Positions 45,820 through 55,965 of a DNA stretch of 64,000 nt are shown here, piece by piece (the first letter of the stretch is position 1; each line of letters begins with the position of its first letter). The DNA is from Acanthococcus lagerstroemiae (Eukaryota; Arthropoda; Insecta; Hemiptera; Eriococcidae). A model generated the notes under the pieces. That model saw only the letters and a program-made list of their open reading frames with translations, had not been told where the DNA came from and did not search any database. The DNA lies in assembly GCA_031841125.1 (NCBI GenBank), contig CM063114.1, positions 10,416,001 to 10,480,000 of the forward strand, in the 5' to 3' direction. A program made the translations under genes and the position numbers.

Positions 45820-47030
45820 CCACAACCCGTAAAACACTGTTCACGTTGACAAAAATATCAACATTCGTATCGACATCATTTTTTCACTTTGAATTTTTGT
45901 ATCCAAATACTTTGGAACACATTATATTAAACCCGAACATAATTGTAATAGCAATTTAATTAATTTATACAAAAATTATTCGGCCTGAGCCATTTGTCAA
46001 GCAGACATGTCAATGCAAATACTGACTGTGCAGATGGGTCTTTTTTATATACAGTGATACTACAGTGTTGATACTTGTCGACTATACAAACATTTGTCAA
46101 CGTCTACTGAACGTGTGCCTATTCGCTACATATTACAGTATTTATATTAATGTCGATACTCGTAGGTATTTGTTGACTAAAATGTCAACTACAGTTTACA
46201 TCCTCTAAACGCATGTTTTCATCATTTTGTTTACAGAAGTGTATACTACACAGTCGACAGTAAACAGAGCATCGACATGTGTATGTGCACTGCACATGAA
46301 AATGTGTACTAAAAATGTCCTGGATTTTGATATTGACATTTTAGTCGACATTTCCATACGCACGAGTTTCACGGGAATGCATAGGATAACCCGTGAAACT
46401 CTGTCTATGTTGATAGAAGCATCAACATTTGTATCGATATCATTTTTTTACACTTTCTTTTTTGTTTCCCCAGTTAGTATGCAAATACTTTTGAACACGT
46501 TGTATTACACCCAACAATATAAGAATTATGAGTTATATGACTATAACTTAATTTATACAAAAATTATTCAGCCTAACTTATCTGTTGCATAGACATATCA
46601 ATGCAAATGTCGAATATATAATTTGGCCTACTTTTGAATACACTGATACTACAATGTTGATTTAAAAAAAAAAAAAAAAAAAAAAAGTCGATACTTGTCT
46701 ACTATAATGTCAACTGAAATGTCGACTGTACAGAAATTTGTGGAGTCTACCAAATGCGTGTCAATTTGCTGCATACTACAAAGTTTATGGTAATAATGTT
46801 ACATGTAGATATTTGTTAACTAAAATGTGAACTGCATTTTACATCCACTGAACTTGTTCATCATTTTGTCTGTGTAAATGTACATCACACAGTTAACCAT
46901 GAATAGAGCATCGACATTTGTATGAGCAGTGCTCGTGAAAATGTGCATTAAAAATGTCCTGGATTTCAGTACTGACATTCTAGTTGACATTTCCATACAT
47001 ATGTGTTTCACAAGAAGATATGAATTTTGA
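45820..47030. repeat. Two tandem copies of a roughly 640-bp unit rich in TGTCGACATTTG
   Basis: Landmarks recur in the same order: a poly-T tract with ACTTT and CAAATACTTT, AATTTATACAAAAATTATTC, GATACTACANTGTTGAT, TTTGTTNACTAAAATGT, then AGAGCATCGACAT and AAAAATGTCCTGGATTT (near 46310 and 46960). The copies are clearly diverged, and the second holds a 24-base A run (46662-46685). Similar TCGACTTTTGTATCGA fragments extend to 48420. Confidence 0.75.
46364..46401. repeat. Perfect 12-bp hairpin
   Basis: GAGTTTCACGGG (46364-46375) and CCCGTGAAACTC (46390-46401) form a perfect stem with a 14-base loop. The second tandem copy of the surrounding repeat keeps only GTGTTTCACAAG there, so the hairpin is specific to copy 1. 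Confidence 0.7.
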
Positions 47031-47169
47031 AGGTCGACAAAGGAGTCGACTTTTGTATCGACTGTGTCTTATGGGAAGTCTGCAATAGTATATCAAGCTG
47101 CTGACCCTCACCGTTATGAATTTTCATCATACCGAACTTCATCCCTCAAACTGTGCGACGGCAAGAAAG

Positions 47170-47349
47170 CAGGAACGTAGCGAAGAGATTTCTTGGAGGG
47201 GGGGGGCAAAATTTGTTAAATTCCTAACTCACAACTCAAAATTCCAAGAATCAAATTTTTTCTGTGTTGAATTTTTCCAACTTTTGGTCCGTCTACTAAA
47301 ATTTCCCAACTCTGGTGGAGGTTTGGGGGCAAGCTGCCCCCGTGCTCTG
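47170..47349. mobile_element. Probable hAT-like MITE, 180 bp
   Basis: The left end CAGGAACGTAGCGAAG and G run face a right end GGGGGCAAGCTGCCCCCGTGCTCTG. Flanks CAAGAAAG and TAAGGAAG match at 6 of 8. The TIR is weak, but the G-run/C-run layout resembles the MITEs at 43558 and 50526. Confidence 0.5.
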
Positions 47350-47625
47350 TAAGGAAGCCTTTGAAAACGCGGAAATTATGCTTTTAGACAGCGGTGCGTT
47401 CGAATGAATCATTCCACGAGTCATTACGAGTGAGAATAAATATTATGAAGATGTTATCATTCCAAGTTAACCGCGTGAAACGTTCACCTAGTGCGGCTAT
47501 TTAACGCGAACTTGATTATTACAATCGTGTCTGGATACCTGTAACCAGTGTCGTAACGAAAAAAGCGAAGCTAGCCTCTCTGGTTAATTTTTTCTTTCCT
47601 CCTATATCGACGTGATGAATTTCAG

Positions 47626-47851
47626 CTTACGTAGGCATGGCACCAGTTGTATCGCCGCATTCCAGCATAAAATTCGGCATCCAGTCTACTTGGCCTTGAA
47701 TACGATCATGAACGAAGAACCGGATTCAGAACTCGTGTACAGGGCGGATACCAGATATCAGAATTTCTTCGATTGTAACAGTCTCTCGCAGATGAGGTAC
47801 GGTACAATGTCCCGAGAACATACGAAGTATTTTGATTGCTATGTGAATTAG
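47626..47851 (+). CDS. Candidate last coding exon, unknown protein
   Basis: A pyrimidine-rich tract (TTTTTTCTTTCCTCCTATA) and TTTCAG end at 47625. From there one frame (phase 1) stays open for about 75 codons to a TAG at 47849-47851. The peptide includes KIRHPVYLALNT, EEPDSELVYRADTRY and REHTKYFDCYVN. Its composition looks like real protein, balanced in charge and aromatic residues, unlike the repeat-derived frames around it. The segment is not repeated elsewhere in the window. I recognise no family. No AATAAA lies close downstream, and the upstream exon is not identified, although a splice donor at 40386 is on the same strand. Confidence 0.35.
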
Positions 47852-47859
47852 AAAGCGAA

Positions 47860-48484
47860 TGCAGGCCCGTGGGTCAATGATTGCTTCGAGCAAACCACCC
47901 CACGTGAAGGTATCTATTTGAAATCTTTGCCATAATTAGCAAAAACTCAATTCACGAGGTTTCATATCTTCGGTAAACCTTCAATGTACCGCGGATCCGG
48001 TATTGGTGACAATCAGAAATCGCTCAGATTAATTACATTAACGGATTCAACATAAAAGGAACAGAGGCTCGCAGAGGAGAGAAATGCAGGAAGGTGCCCT
48101 TTTTTGGAAGAAGGGGGACTTGATAATTAACGGCACCCTCAAAACCAACGTCAAGCCAAATCAGTCAATTTTTCAACACGGCATTATAGTTAAATGTGAT
48201 ATGCAGAATTCGATGTGGAAGTTGAGTTGACATCGATTTTTGAATCCAATCATGCATCTACTTTGATATAGAATTCTATCCAAAAGTTGATATCGACATG
48301 GTTATTTGATTTTTGTATCGAATTTTGTATCAAATTTGACTACAAAGTTGTATCGGGAAGTGACGGATTTTGAATGTTGATAAAAGAGTCGATTTTTGCA
48401 TAGACTGTTTTTCAAGGACAGAATTATGAGAGTGATAGTAAGCTTTTTTCTGCTTATAGATATTTTTTGACTACCATTTGGCAA
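47860..48484. other. Unassigned; fragments of the TCGAC repeat
   Basis: The part from 48190 to 48420 resembles the 45.8-47.0 kb repeat (GTTGATATCGACATGG, TTTTGTATCGAATTTTG). The rest is not recognised. Confidence 0.4.
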
Positions 48485-48930
48485 GACGCTGTGTGACCAA
48501 GTGTTGACATGCCCACTTCGCAATCCTTGCGTCTCGGGTTCGAGTCCCACCAGTGCTGAAAAAGATAGTGATATTCGAATACTCCCACTAACAGCCTAGC
48601 GAACACAGCGACTACAACATCAATCGAGGTGGAAACATGGCGCATCCTGTAACCTTCGCCAATTCACACGAACGAGGCATTACAATTGCAGGGCGTGTTA
48701 CCACCAGATCAGAGAGATTGGCACTGTGCATGTACCCGTCGTGGGTAGATTACTCAACATCGTGAAACACGTGGCTAGGAAGTGAACTGCGGCTGCACAC
48801 TCTTAGGCACCAAGAAGGAAAACTCTTAACACAACAAAACCATGAAGAAAGGCAAGCTTCCCCGAATTGTCCAGGAGACCGCGACCACCAATTTCCGGCA
48901 TCGGATATTGCACCTGAAAAAGATGATCGT
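48485..48930 (+). mobile_element. tRNA-derived SINE, copy 2
   Basis: Head: GACGCTGTGTGACCAAGTG...TGCGTCTCGGGTTCGAGTCC, with the consensus B box GGTTCGAGTCC. The body and tail match copies 1 and 3 (AGTGATATTCGAAT, ACAACATCAATCGAGGTGG, TTACCACCAGATCAGAGAG, GGCATCGGATATTGCACCTG). At AACACAACAAAACC it gives the empty site for the MITE that interrupts copy 3. Confidence 0.85.
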
Positions 48931-50000
48931 CCGGCAAACGTGGGTTTGCACCTTTCCTTGTGGTCATAAAGGTCACGCGAGGTCCCTGCTCCCTAGATAG
49001 GACCACAAGACCACCGTGCCCTTTTTTACTATTCATTCGACTGAAGGTCTGTACACATCTAGGATTCTTCAACTCTTTGGAATGACTGTTTGGTACTTAT
49101 TGATCGACATACCATGCATACTCATGCGTTGTTTGCAGAACGCACTATGCGCTTTTTTCTTGCTCGGTAAGACGTGAACCATCCAACAGCCATAGCTTGA
49201 ACCTAGTTTTCGAATACTTCACTATGAATCACGTCCGTAACCAGTTTACACTCAGCGGCGATCTAAAAAACAAGGAATTACCATCGCTGGCGAGTCTGTT
49301 TGTCTTCTACTTTTCTCGGTTAAGCAAATAAAAGCAAAAGTGGCACTCTTTGTGTTAACCGCAGTACACACAAAAGGAAAAATGTATGGCCTCAGCGTAG
49401 GCTTAATTCAGTTGATTCATTCGATTAATTTTCATGTATTAAATAATCTAATCTTTAATCTCTATCTGCTTCCGGTATCCGTTTCTGTTGACTCAATTTT
49501 CACAGTCTAATTATTAAATTCGTCGAATATTGATCGTAAGAACTGGCCAAAATAAGATGGATCCGGAAGAATAGCCTGTGGAAAGTAAGGTTTTCGAAAT
49601 TCGAAAGTAAAAAGCAAGTACAAGTGCAACTTCTTAATTAAATTTAGTGAAATCGATAAAATCTGGAAGAGTTTTCAGAAAGCTTAAGCATGATAGAAGA
49701 ATCGTTTAAATGGACTTCGAACATTCTTAGAACGCCCTAAACAAGCTGAGAAGAGCTTTGAAGAGTCTCAAACAGGTCTTAAGGTGTCTTAAACATTAAA
49801 GAATTGTTAGAAGTCTTGATCAAAAGTCTTGAAACATTTCAGTAAGTCCGAAAGCGTCTACAGATTCTTAAGCGAGGATTGAGGAGTCTTAGCTGGCCTT
49901 AAAAACTGATCCCCTCGTCCCAAAAGAATGAATTGTACGACATTTCGATGATCTTTGATTATTTTCTAAAAACAGTCATCCAGTCGATATTCCCGTGAGT
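48931..50000. other. Unassigned, with degenerate AGTCTTA repeats
   Basis: 49650-49910 belongs to the loose AAGTCTTGA repeat seen at 41.2 kb. The remainder has no ORF or element I can support. Confidence 0.35.
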
Positions 50001-50125
50001 CAGTGGCATAGCCGGGAGGGGGCTCTTTGCAACTTCGTCAAATAGTGGTTTTTAGAATCTCAGTACCCCCTCCTCTGTTGGTCACGACCCAATCTCCCTT
50101 GAACATTAGGCAGGCTATGCCACTG
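50001..50125. mobile_element. hAT-like MITE, 125 bp
   Basis: Ends are CAGTGGCATAGCCGGG and CAGGCTATGCCACTG. Flanks CCGTGAGT and CCATGAGC match at 6 of 8. It is one of the shortest elements in the window. Confidence 0.8.
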
Positions 50126-50192
50126 CCATGAGCTGAGTAATTTCAATAGCGCATATGTGAGAGGGTATTCTTATTTCCACCATTCTAATAAA

Positions 50193-50903
50193 GTCGCTGT
50201 GTGGTCAAGTGGTAACGTGCCCGCTTCGCCAACCTTGCGTCACGGGTTCGAGTCCAACCAAAGCCGGACAGACAGCTAGTGATATTCAACCACCCCCCTA
50301 ACATCCTAGCAAACACAGCGACTACAGTATCAATCGAGGTGGAAACAGTCCGTCCGGTAAACCCCGCCAATTCACTGAAACAAGGCATTATAATCGTAGA
50401 ACGTGTTACCACCAGATCAGAAAGACTGATACTGTGCGTATGCAGGTCATGAACAGCTTATGTGGCTAGCAAGCAAACTGCGGCTGCCCACTCTTCAGCA
50501 CAGAAAAGGAAAACTCTAACGCAACCATGGGCGTAGCCACCGAGGGGCAATGGGGACAATTGCCCCCCTCCCGAATTTTGAAGTGCTCACAAGATTATTT
50601 TCGAATGAAATTTGCAGAAAGTAGGATGTACCTAGAGGCTGAGACGCTAGACAACGAAAATGTGTGACTGGCACCATACTGATAGCAAAGCAGCGACTTG
50701 CAACTGCACATAATTTCTACATTTTTTCCCTCTCCTCCTCCCCATGAAAAAGTTCTAGCTATGCCCAGGAACGCAACAAAACCGCGGGAAAAGCTACGGC
50801 AAACTACCCCAACTAACCCACCTATGACGGTCACGCGTTAGAATCGCGACCGCCGACGTCCAGCATCGGATAAAACGCCTGAAGATGCAAGAAGAGAAGA
50901 TTA
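50193..50903 (+). mobile_element. tRNA-derived SINE, copy 3, interrupted
   Basis: Head: GTCGCTGTGTGGTCAAGTGG (A-box-like TGGTCAAGTGG) and GGGTTCGAGTCC (B box). The body matches the other copies. The MITE at 50526-50769 splits the 3' half, after which the tail resumes (GCGACCGCCGACGTCCAGCA, TCGGATAAAACGCCTG). Confidence 0.85.
50526..50769. mobile_element. hAT-like MITE, 244 bp, nested in SINE copy 3
   Basis: Ends are CATGGGCGTAGCCA and TAGCTATGCCCAGG. The TSD AACGCAAC is perfect (50518-50525 and 50770-50777). SINE copy 2 reads AACACAACAAAACC without interruption, which proves the insertion and its boundaries. Confidence 0.92.
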
Positions 50904-52865
50904 TAACTAGAAAATAGCTCACAGACATTTCATTCAAGACTTTGAGTATTTCTCCTCTATCTACTCGTTCAATAATCACCTCGAAGGCGTCGGAATAATC
51001 CAACAAAATACTTGAGGGAGGGGGAGTAAAAATTATTCAGTTATTATACGTTCTAGATTTCCCCTCTCGAGATGGTCTTCTGAAACCATCATTGCAGGGG
51101 GTGACCCGCGTCTTAAGGACTGATCTTTACAGGCGCAAACAGGAAAGTGGGAAGGGGCTTATTCTTCAGATCTACTGGAAGTCATCTTTCCTGAAAAAAT
51201 TATACAAGCCTAAGTATTTTCAGCATTGATTTGTAACAGTCTCAGTTTAAGACCTCATTCCACCAGCTTATACCTTCAAGAACGCAGATTTCAAGCTGAA
51301 TATTTTTGATTAATCGATTATTTGTGATTAATCAACTCCTGAGATTAATAAATTGATTGCACTTCGTTAATTGGTTATTTTCGATTCATTTGTAGAACTC
51401 ATTTCCAGTCATTGTTTCATAAAAGAAAATATAACTGACGTCAATCTATTTTCACTTCAATTCCCCCCATTCCCCCCTTCTGAACTGAGCACATTAAATT
51501 GTAGTAATTCAAACTGCGGCACCGTGTCGCGCACAGGAAACTCGCAGATAAAGTGCAGCACAAATATGTACATATTCATACGTTTATTAAACAGGTTTCT
51601 TTCTCACGTTTCAGTTTGGGTTTCATTTATAATGTATTTGTACATATCAGACGCGGGGGGGGGGGGGTCTCTTATGGTATTCGTGTTGGCGCGGGATTAC
51701 GCTAAACCTTTGCCCAACAGGAGCCTAGATAAGTAAGGGAAAACTATTTATCCAAAAAAGATAAATACTTCACTCAAGTGAAATGGCTGCAGTGGATAAG
51801 AAGAGACGAAAAACCAGCTGATTTTCAGATTTACTTTGCTGGTAGTTTCCTATGCAGAACTTGGCACTTCCGTCCTAAGCGCCAGCAGTCGCTCCTGGAG
51901 TGGGACGGCTCACGTGAGGCTGACACGTGGCAATATAATGCTGATAATTCTTTCGTTCGCATAATTTTTAGTTCTTTGGAGGGGCTTCCAAAGGATTTGG
52001 GGGCGAAGCCCTCAAAGCCCTTCCTCCCTAATTTAAGCCTATAGTTTCTGTATCTCCTCTCTGTTGCCTCATGTCAATGTACATGAAAAATGAACGGAAC
52101 ATAAACTGTAGTAATTAGCATCCGGAAAAAATGGCTGATTAAAAACTTCAACTTCTCCTTCCTGCTTTCGATTTTGCTGACCTTCGATAGGGTTCCATCC
52201 CTAATAGTACTTAATCACCTATTTGAATTTTGTCACAACCCATAATACAGAAAAGTGCATGCACTCATCTCCCTCGCACACAGTTGGGCCACGAGTTATT
52301 GTAAGTAATTTTATACCCTGGAAAAGTTCTTGTATTGGTATTAAGAGTATGGGCTCGAAAATGATTTCTACTGTTTTTCATTCTCTGGAATGTTTGTTAG
52401 AACAACCCTGGTGATCCTCCGGAACTAAATGTCTGGAGCTTTGGAGATTGAAGTCTGAACACGAGACAAAAAATAACATCTTGCATCTTTCTACATTCAC
52501 GTAACAGTTCCAGCACGCACACTGATACACTTGCTATATTTGATTTGCGATAATTCGGTAACAGCGGAAAGCACATTTTAGGTCAAGTTTGAACCGGTCC
52601 TACAAATTTCCTTTACTTTTGGCAATGGGACAAGTAAGCTAGCATGCCGACTATGTATACTCGTTACAGGACGTAGATAAAAGTGGATTACCAAGGTTAA
52701 GGTGCACGCGGCACATCGCATAGCCAGGCGAACATAGTGAAGGCACTAAGCCACCTTGGTTCTTATGTTACCGCCGATCACCCAAATGAAGGGCAAAATG
52801 GTGAACCAGTGTACATCTGCATAAAGGCATCCATTAAATTGTAATTTTCACGTCAAATACGCAGT
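50904..52865. other. Nothing firmly recognised
   Basis: A long G run lies near 51655. Plus-strand frames at 51371-51736 and 51778-52044 lack domains. A GGAGGGGCTTCCAAAGG...CCTTCCTCCC patch at 51975-52030 resembles the G-rich parts of hAT-like MITEs, but no ends were found. Confidence 0.35.
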
Positions 52866-52871
52866 ACTGAC

Positions 52872-53027
52872 CTGCGTTACAAGCGGATTTAATCTCAGCA
52901 TACGAGCTGACTAAACCAAAACTCTCTGCCTGTATTGGCCTTGATGGCGACGGAATCGTGATTCCAAGTTTTGAAATGTCATGAGATACATCAGTCGGCA
53001 CACCGGCTTGATCTTTTATCGATGAAA
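52872..53027 (-). CDS. Candidate internal coding exon, 156 bp, unknown protein
   Basis: On the minus strand a good acceptor (TCTACCCACATTTATTTCGGCAG, its last G at 53028) precedes exactly 52 codons. These end at a consensus donor, GCAG|GTCAGT (52872/52871). The open frame reads SSIKDQAGVPTDVSH, then SKLGITIPSPSRPI and SYAEIKSACNAG. The length is a multiple of three, so the exon is symmetrical and could be skipped without a frameshift. Composition is protein-like and the sequence is unique in the window. I recognise no family. Neighbouring exons were not found. Confidence 0.4.
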
Positions 53028-53689
53028 CTGCCGAAATAAATGTGGGTAGAATTGGTAACATCACTGCCCTCGAGCTGATCACGAGCGTAGGAGATTTTCA
53101 CCGAGGCAGTGGTGTATCAAGAACTTTCCAGAAGGGGGGGAGGGAGGCAGGAGCTCCAAATTGTTCTGATTACGAACGGTCAGAGGTGAATCCACGATTC
53201 TTCGACTTAAGCCGATTTTCAAACGTCGAAGGGTGTTGGTATACTTCCATATCAAGGAGGGGCAATTTTTTAAGTCGTTATGAGGGAAACTACGTGTGCT
53301 ATACCTTGGCGTGGCGAGGAGGCTTAAAGAAGAACTAAAGGCACGTGAGAGAAGGAAAACTCAGACCGATAAACCCTGATAGAAGCAAGGGGAAAGTACA
53401 TCAGTATGCTTCCCAGACGTCTCCAATTATGATGGCAACTCACTGGGTATAAATTAATAATTCCGGACGTAAGAAGTCTTCCATTCGGATGTCCGGGCAG
53501 AGACTACCTAGTGAGAAACTATATCAGAATCGAGACCAGGGACATGGAATGTAAGGACACTGAATGAGATAAGCAAATTAAAAAATTGAAGAAAGAGATG
53601 TAAACATTAGAATTAGATTGTGAGAGATGGCCAGAAGAAAATTATTTTCGGACGGGGGCGTATAGAATAATTAATACAGCAGCAAAAAC
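53028..53689. other. Unassigned; possible MITE left end at 53109
   Basis: CAGTGGTGTATCAAGAAC followed by a G run (about 53109-53150) resembles the hAT-like MITE ends, but no inverted right end was found. The plus-strand frame at 53042-53338 has no domain. Confidence 0.3.
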
Positions 53690-54245
53690 GGGGCAAGCCG
53701 GGCTGTAGGTGAGTTGCGGCCCGAGTACTCTATCAGTAAAAACGGGACAGGTGAATTCCGGGCCGAACTATTTTTGATGACGAGTGAATTCCGGCCCAAT
53801 GATATCAGTATCGATGTTGGTGAGTTGCGGTCTATCATTTAAATATCCTATGTGCAGTGCAGCAGATATACATATGTGGATGGGACCTTCAAGAACCTCC
53901 ATGTCGCCAGTTCCCCACCTATCGAAATTTGAAAATTTGACACATGGATTCGTTTGTGCTACGTTTGTGCTGGTTTGTGTTGAAAATTTCATCGTTTGTG
54001 CTGCTATCCTTAGAGAGATATTAAAAAAAAAAACACTGTCAAAGTCAGTGGAGAACTGGCGACATGCTCTTCCCCACCTAACAGATATCAGGCATTTGAA
54101 TATGCCATTCGTTTGTGCTACGTTTGTGCTGATTTGTGCTGCCATCTTTTTCGTTTGTGCTGCAACCCCCTCGCCCCTACACTTAAAACAAGTTTTTATA
54201 CACATATATGTATAAAAATTTGAAAATAGTCAAACCATTGAAGCC

Positions 54246-54944
54246 CGGTGCCAATCGTCTTGAAACCTTATACCTATATTAGAAGGAAGGGGGTGCAGCA
54301 CAAACGAAAAAAATGTCAGCACAATCCAGCACAAACGTAGCACAAACGATTGATACCATTCTTAGCCATCTCGAGTGATTTTCAAATTTTTCTCATACAT
54401 AGGCTATGGATTAAAACTGAAACACTAGATGGAGGAGGGGGTGTAGCACAAACAAAAATAAGGCCAGCACAAACCAGCACAAACGTAGCACAAACGTTTC
54501 GTACCATTTTTAGCCATTTCGAGTGATTTTCAAATTTCCCTTACTGATAGGCTAAACTTGAAACCTTATACCTATATTAGAAGGGAGGGGGTGCAGCACA
54601 AACGAAAAAAATGCCAGCACAATCCAGCACAAACGTAGCACAACCGATTGATACCATTCTTAGCCATCTCGAGTGATTTTCAAATTTTTCTCATTCATAG
54701 GCTATGGATTAAGACTGAAACACTAGATGGGGGAGGGGGTGTAGCACAAACAAAAATAAGGCCAGCATAAACCAGCACAAACGATTCGTACCATTTCTAG
54801 CCATGTCGAGTGATTTTCAAATTTCCCTTACTGATAGGCTAAACTGGAAACCTTATACCTATATTAGAAGGGAGGGGGTGCAGCACAAACGAAAAAAATG
54901 CCAGCACAATCCAGCACAACCGTAGCACAAACGATTGGCACCGT
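54246..54944. repeat. Iteron array, higher-order period about 290-300 bp
   Basis: Two alternating modules each carry GCACAAACGAAAAAAATG or GCACAAACAAAAATAAGG, then CAGCACAANCCAGCACAAAC and GTAGCACAAACGAT, followed by an AGCCATNTCGAGTGATTTTC spacer. The module pair begins near 54283, 54581 and 54868. This array enlarges the nested element between its left arm and the R1 insertion. Confidence 0.8.
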
Positions 54945-54958
54945 GTTTCAATGGTTTT

Positions 54959-55613
54959 GGTGTTGTGGGACGTATGGCGATGCACGCATGCCAAAGTGGC
55001 CCCTGAGACACCGCACCCCCGGCACCGGAAACTACCCTTTCGGGCATCGCATCAGTACCGAGGGGAACGCTTTGGGGCCGGGCCCGAGCCCCCATTTCTC
55101 CTGGTCGGAACGGTGCGCGCGTCCTGCCAGGGCCATCACGGGGTTCCCTACTGACCGAGGTCCGCGCTCCCAGAGCACTCGCCTGGGAATTTCAGGTTCC
55201 CCGCAGCCGGACGCGCTGCCTCTTCCTCTTCACTCACTCATCGTATGAGACTCTTCCGATTGAAGCTCCAGCCCTTGCACTGCGGGCGAGCTCTGCTCCA
55301 GCCCTGGTGCTACGGGCGAGCTTCGCTGGATGGTATCCGCCGCCGCAGTAGCAGCAGCAACATCCGCTTCTCCTCCTTGCGTCCTTTGTCTCGACCACTC
55401 AGCCTCCATCTTCCGTCGCATGATGGCCGAAACGAAACCCGACACCCGGTTCCAACCGCTTCGGCTCCTCAACAGCTCCAGGACCAAGGTGTCCGGCGCA
55501 AGACGGTCGATCACGCCGTCTCCGGGATCGATCGTGACCGCCCCGCGCCTCATCTCCTCCCAGGCGTCGCACTCGAACAGCGTATGCCACGGCGTGTCCT
55601 CCTCTCCGCTTGC
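54959..55613 (-). mobile_element. R1-clade non-LTR retrotransposon, 5'-truncated 3' end
   Basis: This GC-rich block is flanked by a perfect 14-bp duplication, GTTTCAATGGTTTT (54945-54958 and 55614-55627). R1 elements are known for 14-bp TSDs. Read on the minus strand, the block begins inside ORF2 and ends in a 3' UTR whose last 100 bp also occur at 34511-34611. There is no poly-A tail; the 3' end reads CATACGTCCCACAACACC. It lies outside the 28S rRNA gene, so this lineage does not use the classical R1 site here. Confidence 0.9.
55230..55611 (-). pseudogene. C-terminal fragment of an R1-type ORF2 (reverse transcriptase) protein
   Basis: ORF2 of R1-type elements carries endonuclease and reverse transcriptase. 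Only the extreme C-terminus is left. The minus-strand frame includes WHTLFECDAWEEMRR, which fits the conserved HTLFEC...W segment after the reverse transcriptase domain in R1-clade proteins. It continues to SGWNRVSGFVSAIMRRK, typical of the final helix, and then to a low-complexity tail (EADVAAATAAADT; repeated SSPVAPGLEQ / SSPAVQGLE). The stop is at 55230-55232. The 5' truncation at 55613 removes all catalytic domains. Confidence 0.85.
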
Positions 55614-55614
55614 G

Positions 55615-55965
55615 TTTCAATGGTTTTGACAATTTTCAAATTTTTATACATATATGTGTATAAAAACTTGTTTTAAGTGTAGGGGCGAGGGGGTTTCAGC
55701 ACAAACGAAAAAAATGGCAGCACAAACTAGCACAAACGTAGCACAAACGAATGGCATATTCAAATGCCTGATATCTGTTAGGTGGGGAAGAGCATGTCGC
55801 CAGTTCCCCACTGACCTTGAAAGTGTTTTTTTTTAAAAATATCTCTCTAACGATAGCAGCATAAACGATGAAAATTTCAGCACAAACCAGTACAAACGTA
55901 GCACAAACGAATCCATGTGTCAAATTTTCAAATTTCGATAGGTGGGGAACTGGCGACATGGAGGT
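55615..55965. repeat. Right inverted arm of the nested element
   Basis: It is inverted and nearly identical to 53895-54245, including GGGGAACTGGCGACATGG, the GCACAAACGAA modules, TGCCTGATATCTGTTAGGTG and the TATACATATATGTGTATAAA palindromic stretch. Confidence 0.85.

Larger units (their letters stand above)
53895..55965. mobile_element. Iteron-armed MULE-type element nested in the MULE gene
   Basis: The left end ACCTCCATGTCGCCAGTTCC (from 53895) is inverted at the right end (to 55965). The arms are about 350 bp long (53895-54245 and 55615-55965) and nearly identical. The TSD CCTTCAAGA is perfect at 9 bp (53886-53894 and 55966-55974); 9 bp is the Mutator-type length. The arms and interior are filled with GCACAAAC motifs. 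There is no transposase inside. It was later hit by the R1 fragment at 54959-55613. Removing the insertion and one TSD copy restores the reading frame across DGTFK|SCP of the surrounding gene. Confidence 0.88.

Noticed and set aside
46662..46685. Poly-A tail of a retroposon
   Set aside because: It lies in the middle of a tandem repeat copy, with no TSD or retroposon body upstream.
44690..50270. Three tRNA genes with B box GGTTCGAGTCC
   Set aside because: Each is followed by the same 300-400 bp body, and the cloverleaf stems do not pair well; they are SINE heads.
53768..54215. 145- and 143-codon frames across the left iteron arm
   Set aside because: The repeated motifs keep several frames open; the real coding remnant here is the short VDGTFK piece before the insertion.
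54898..55676. Plus-strand open frames of 99-143 codons in the GC-rich block
   Set aside because: They are antisense to the R1-type ORF2 fragment, which has conserved motifs and a defined 3' end.
53895..55965. GCACAAAC repeats as a CRISPR array
   Set aside because: Motifs are short, spacers are repeated rather than unique, both orientations occur, and the context is eukaryotic.
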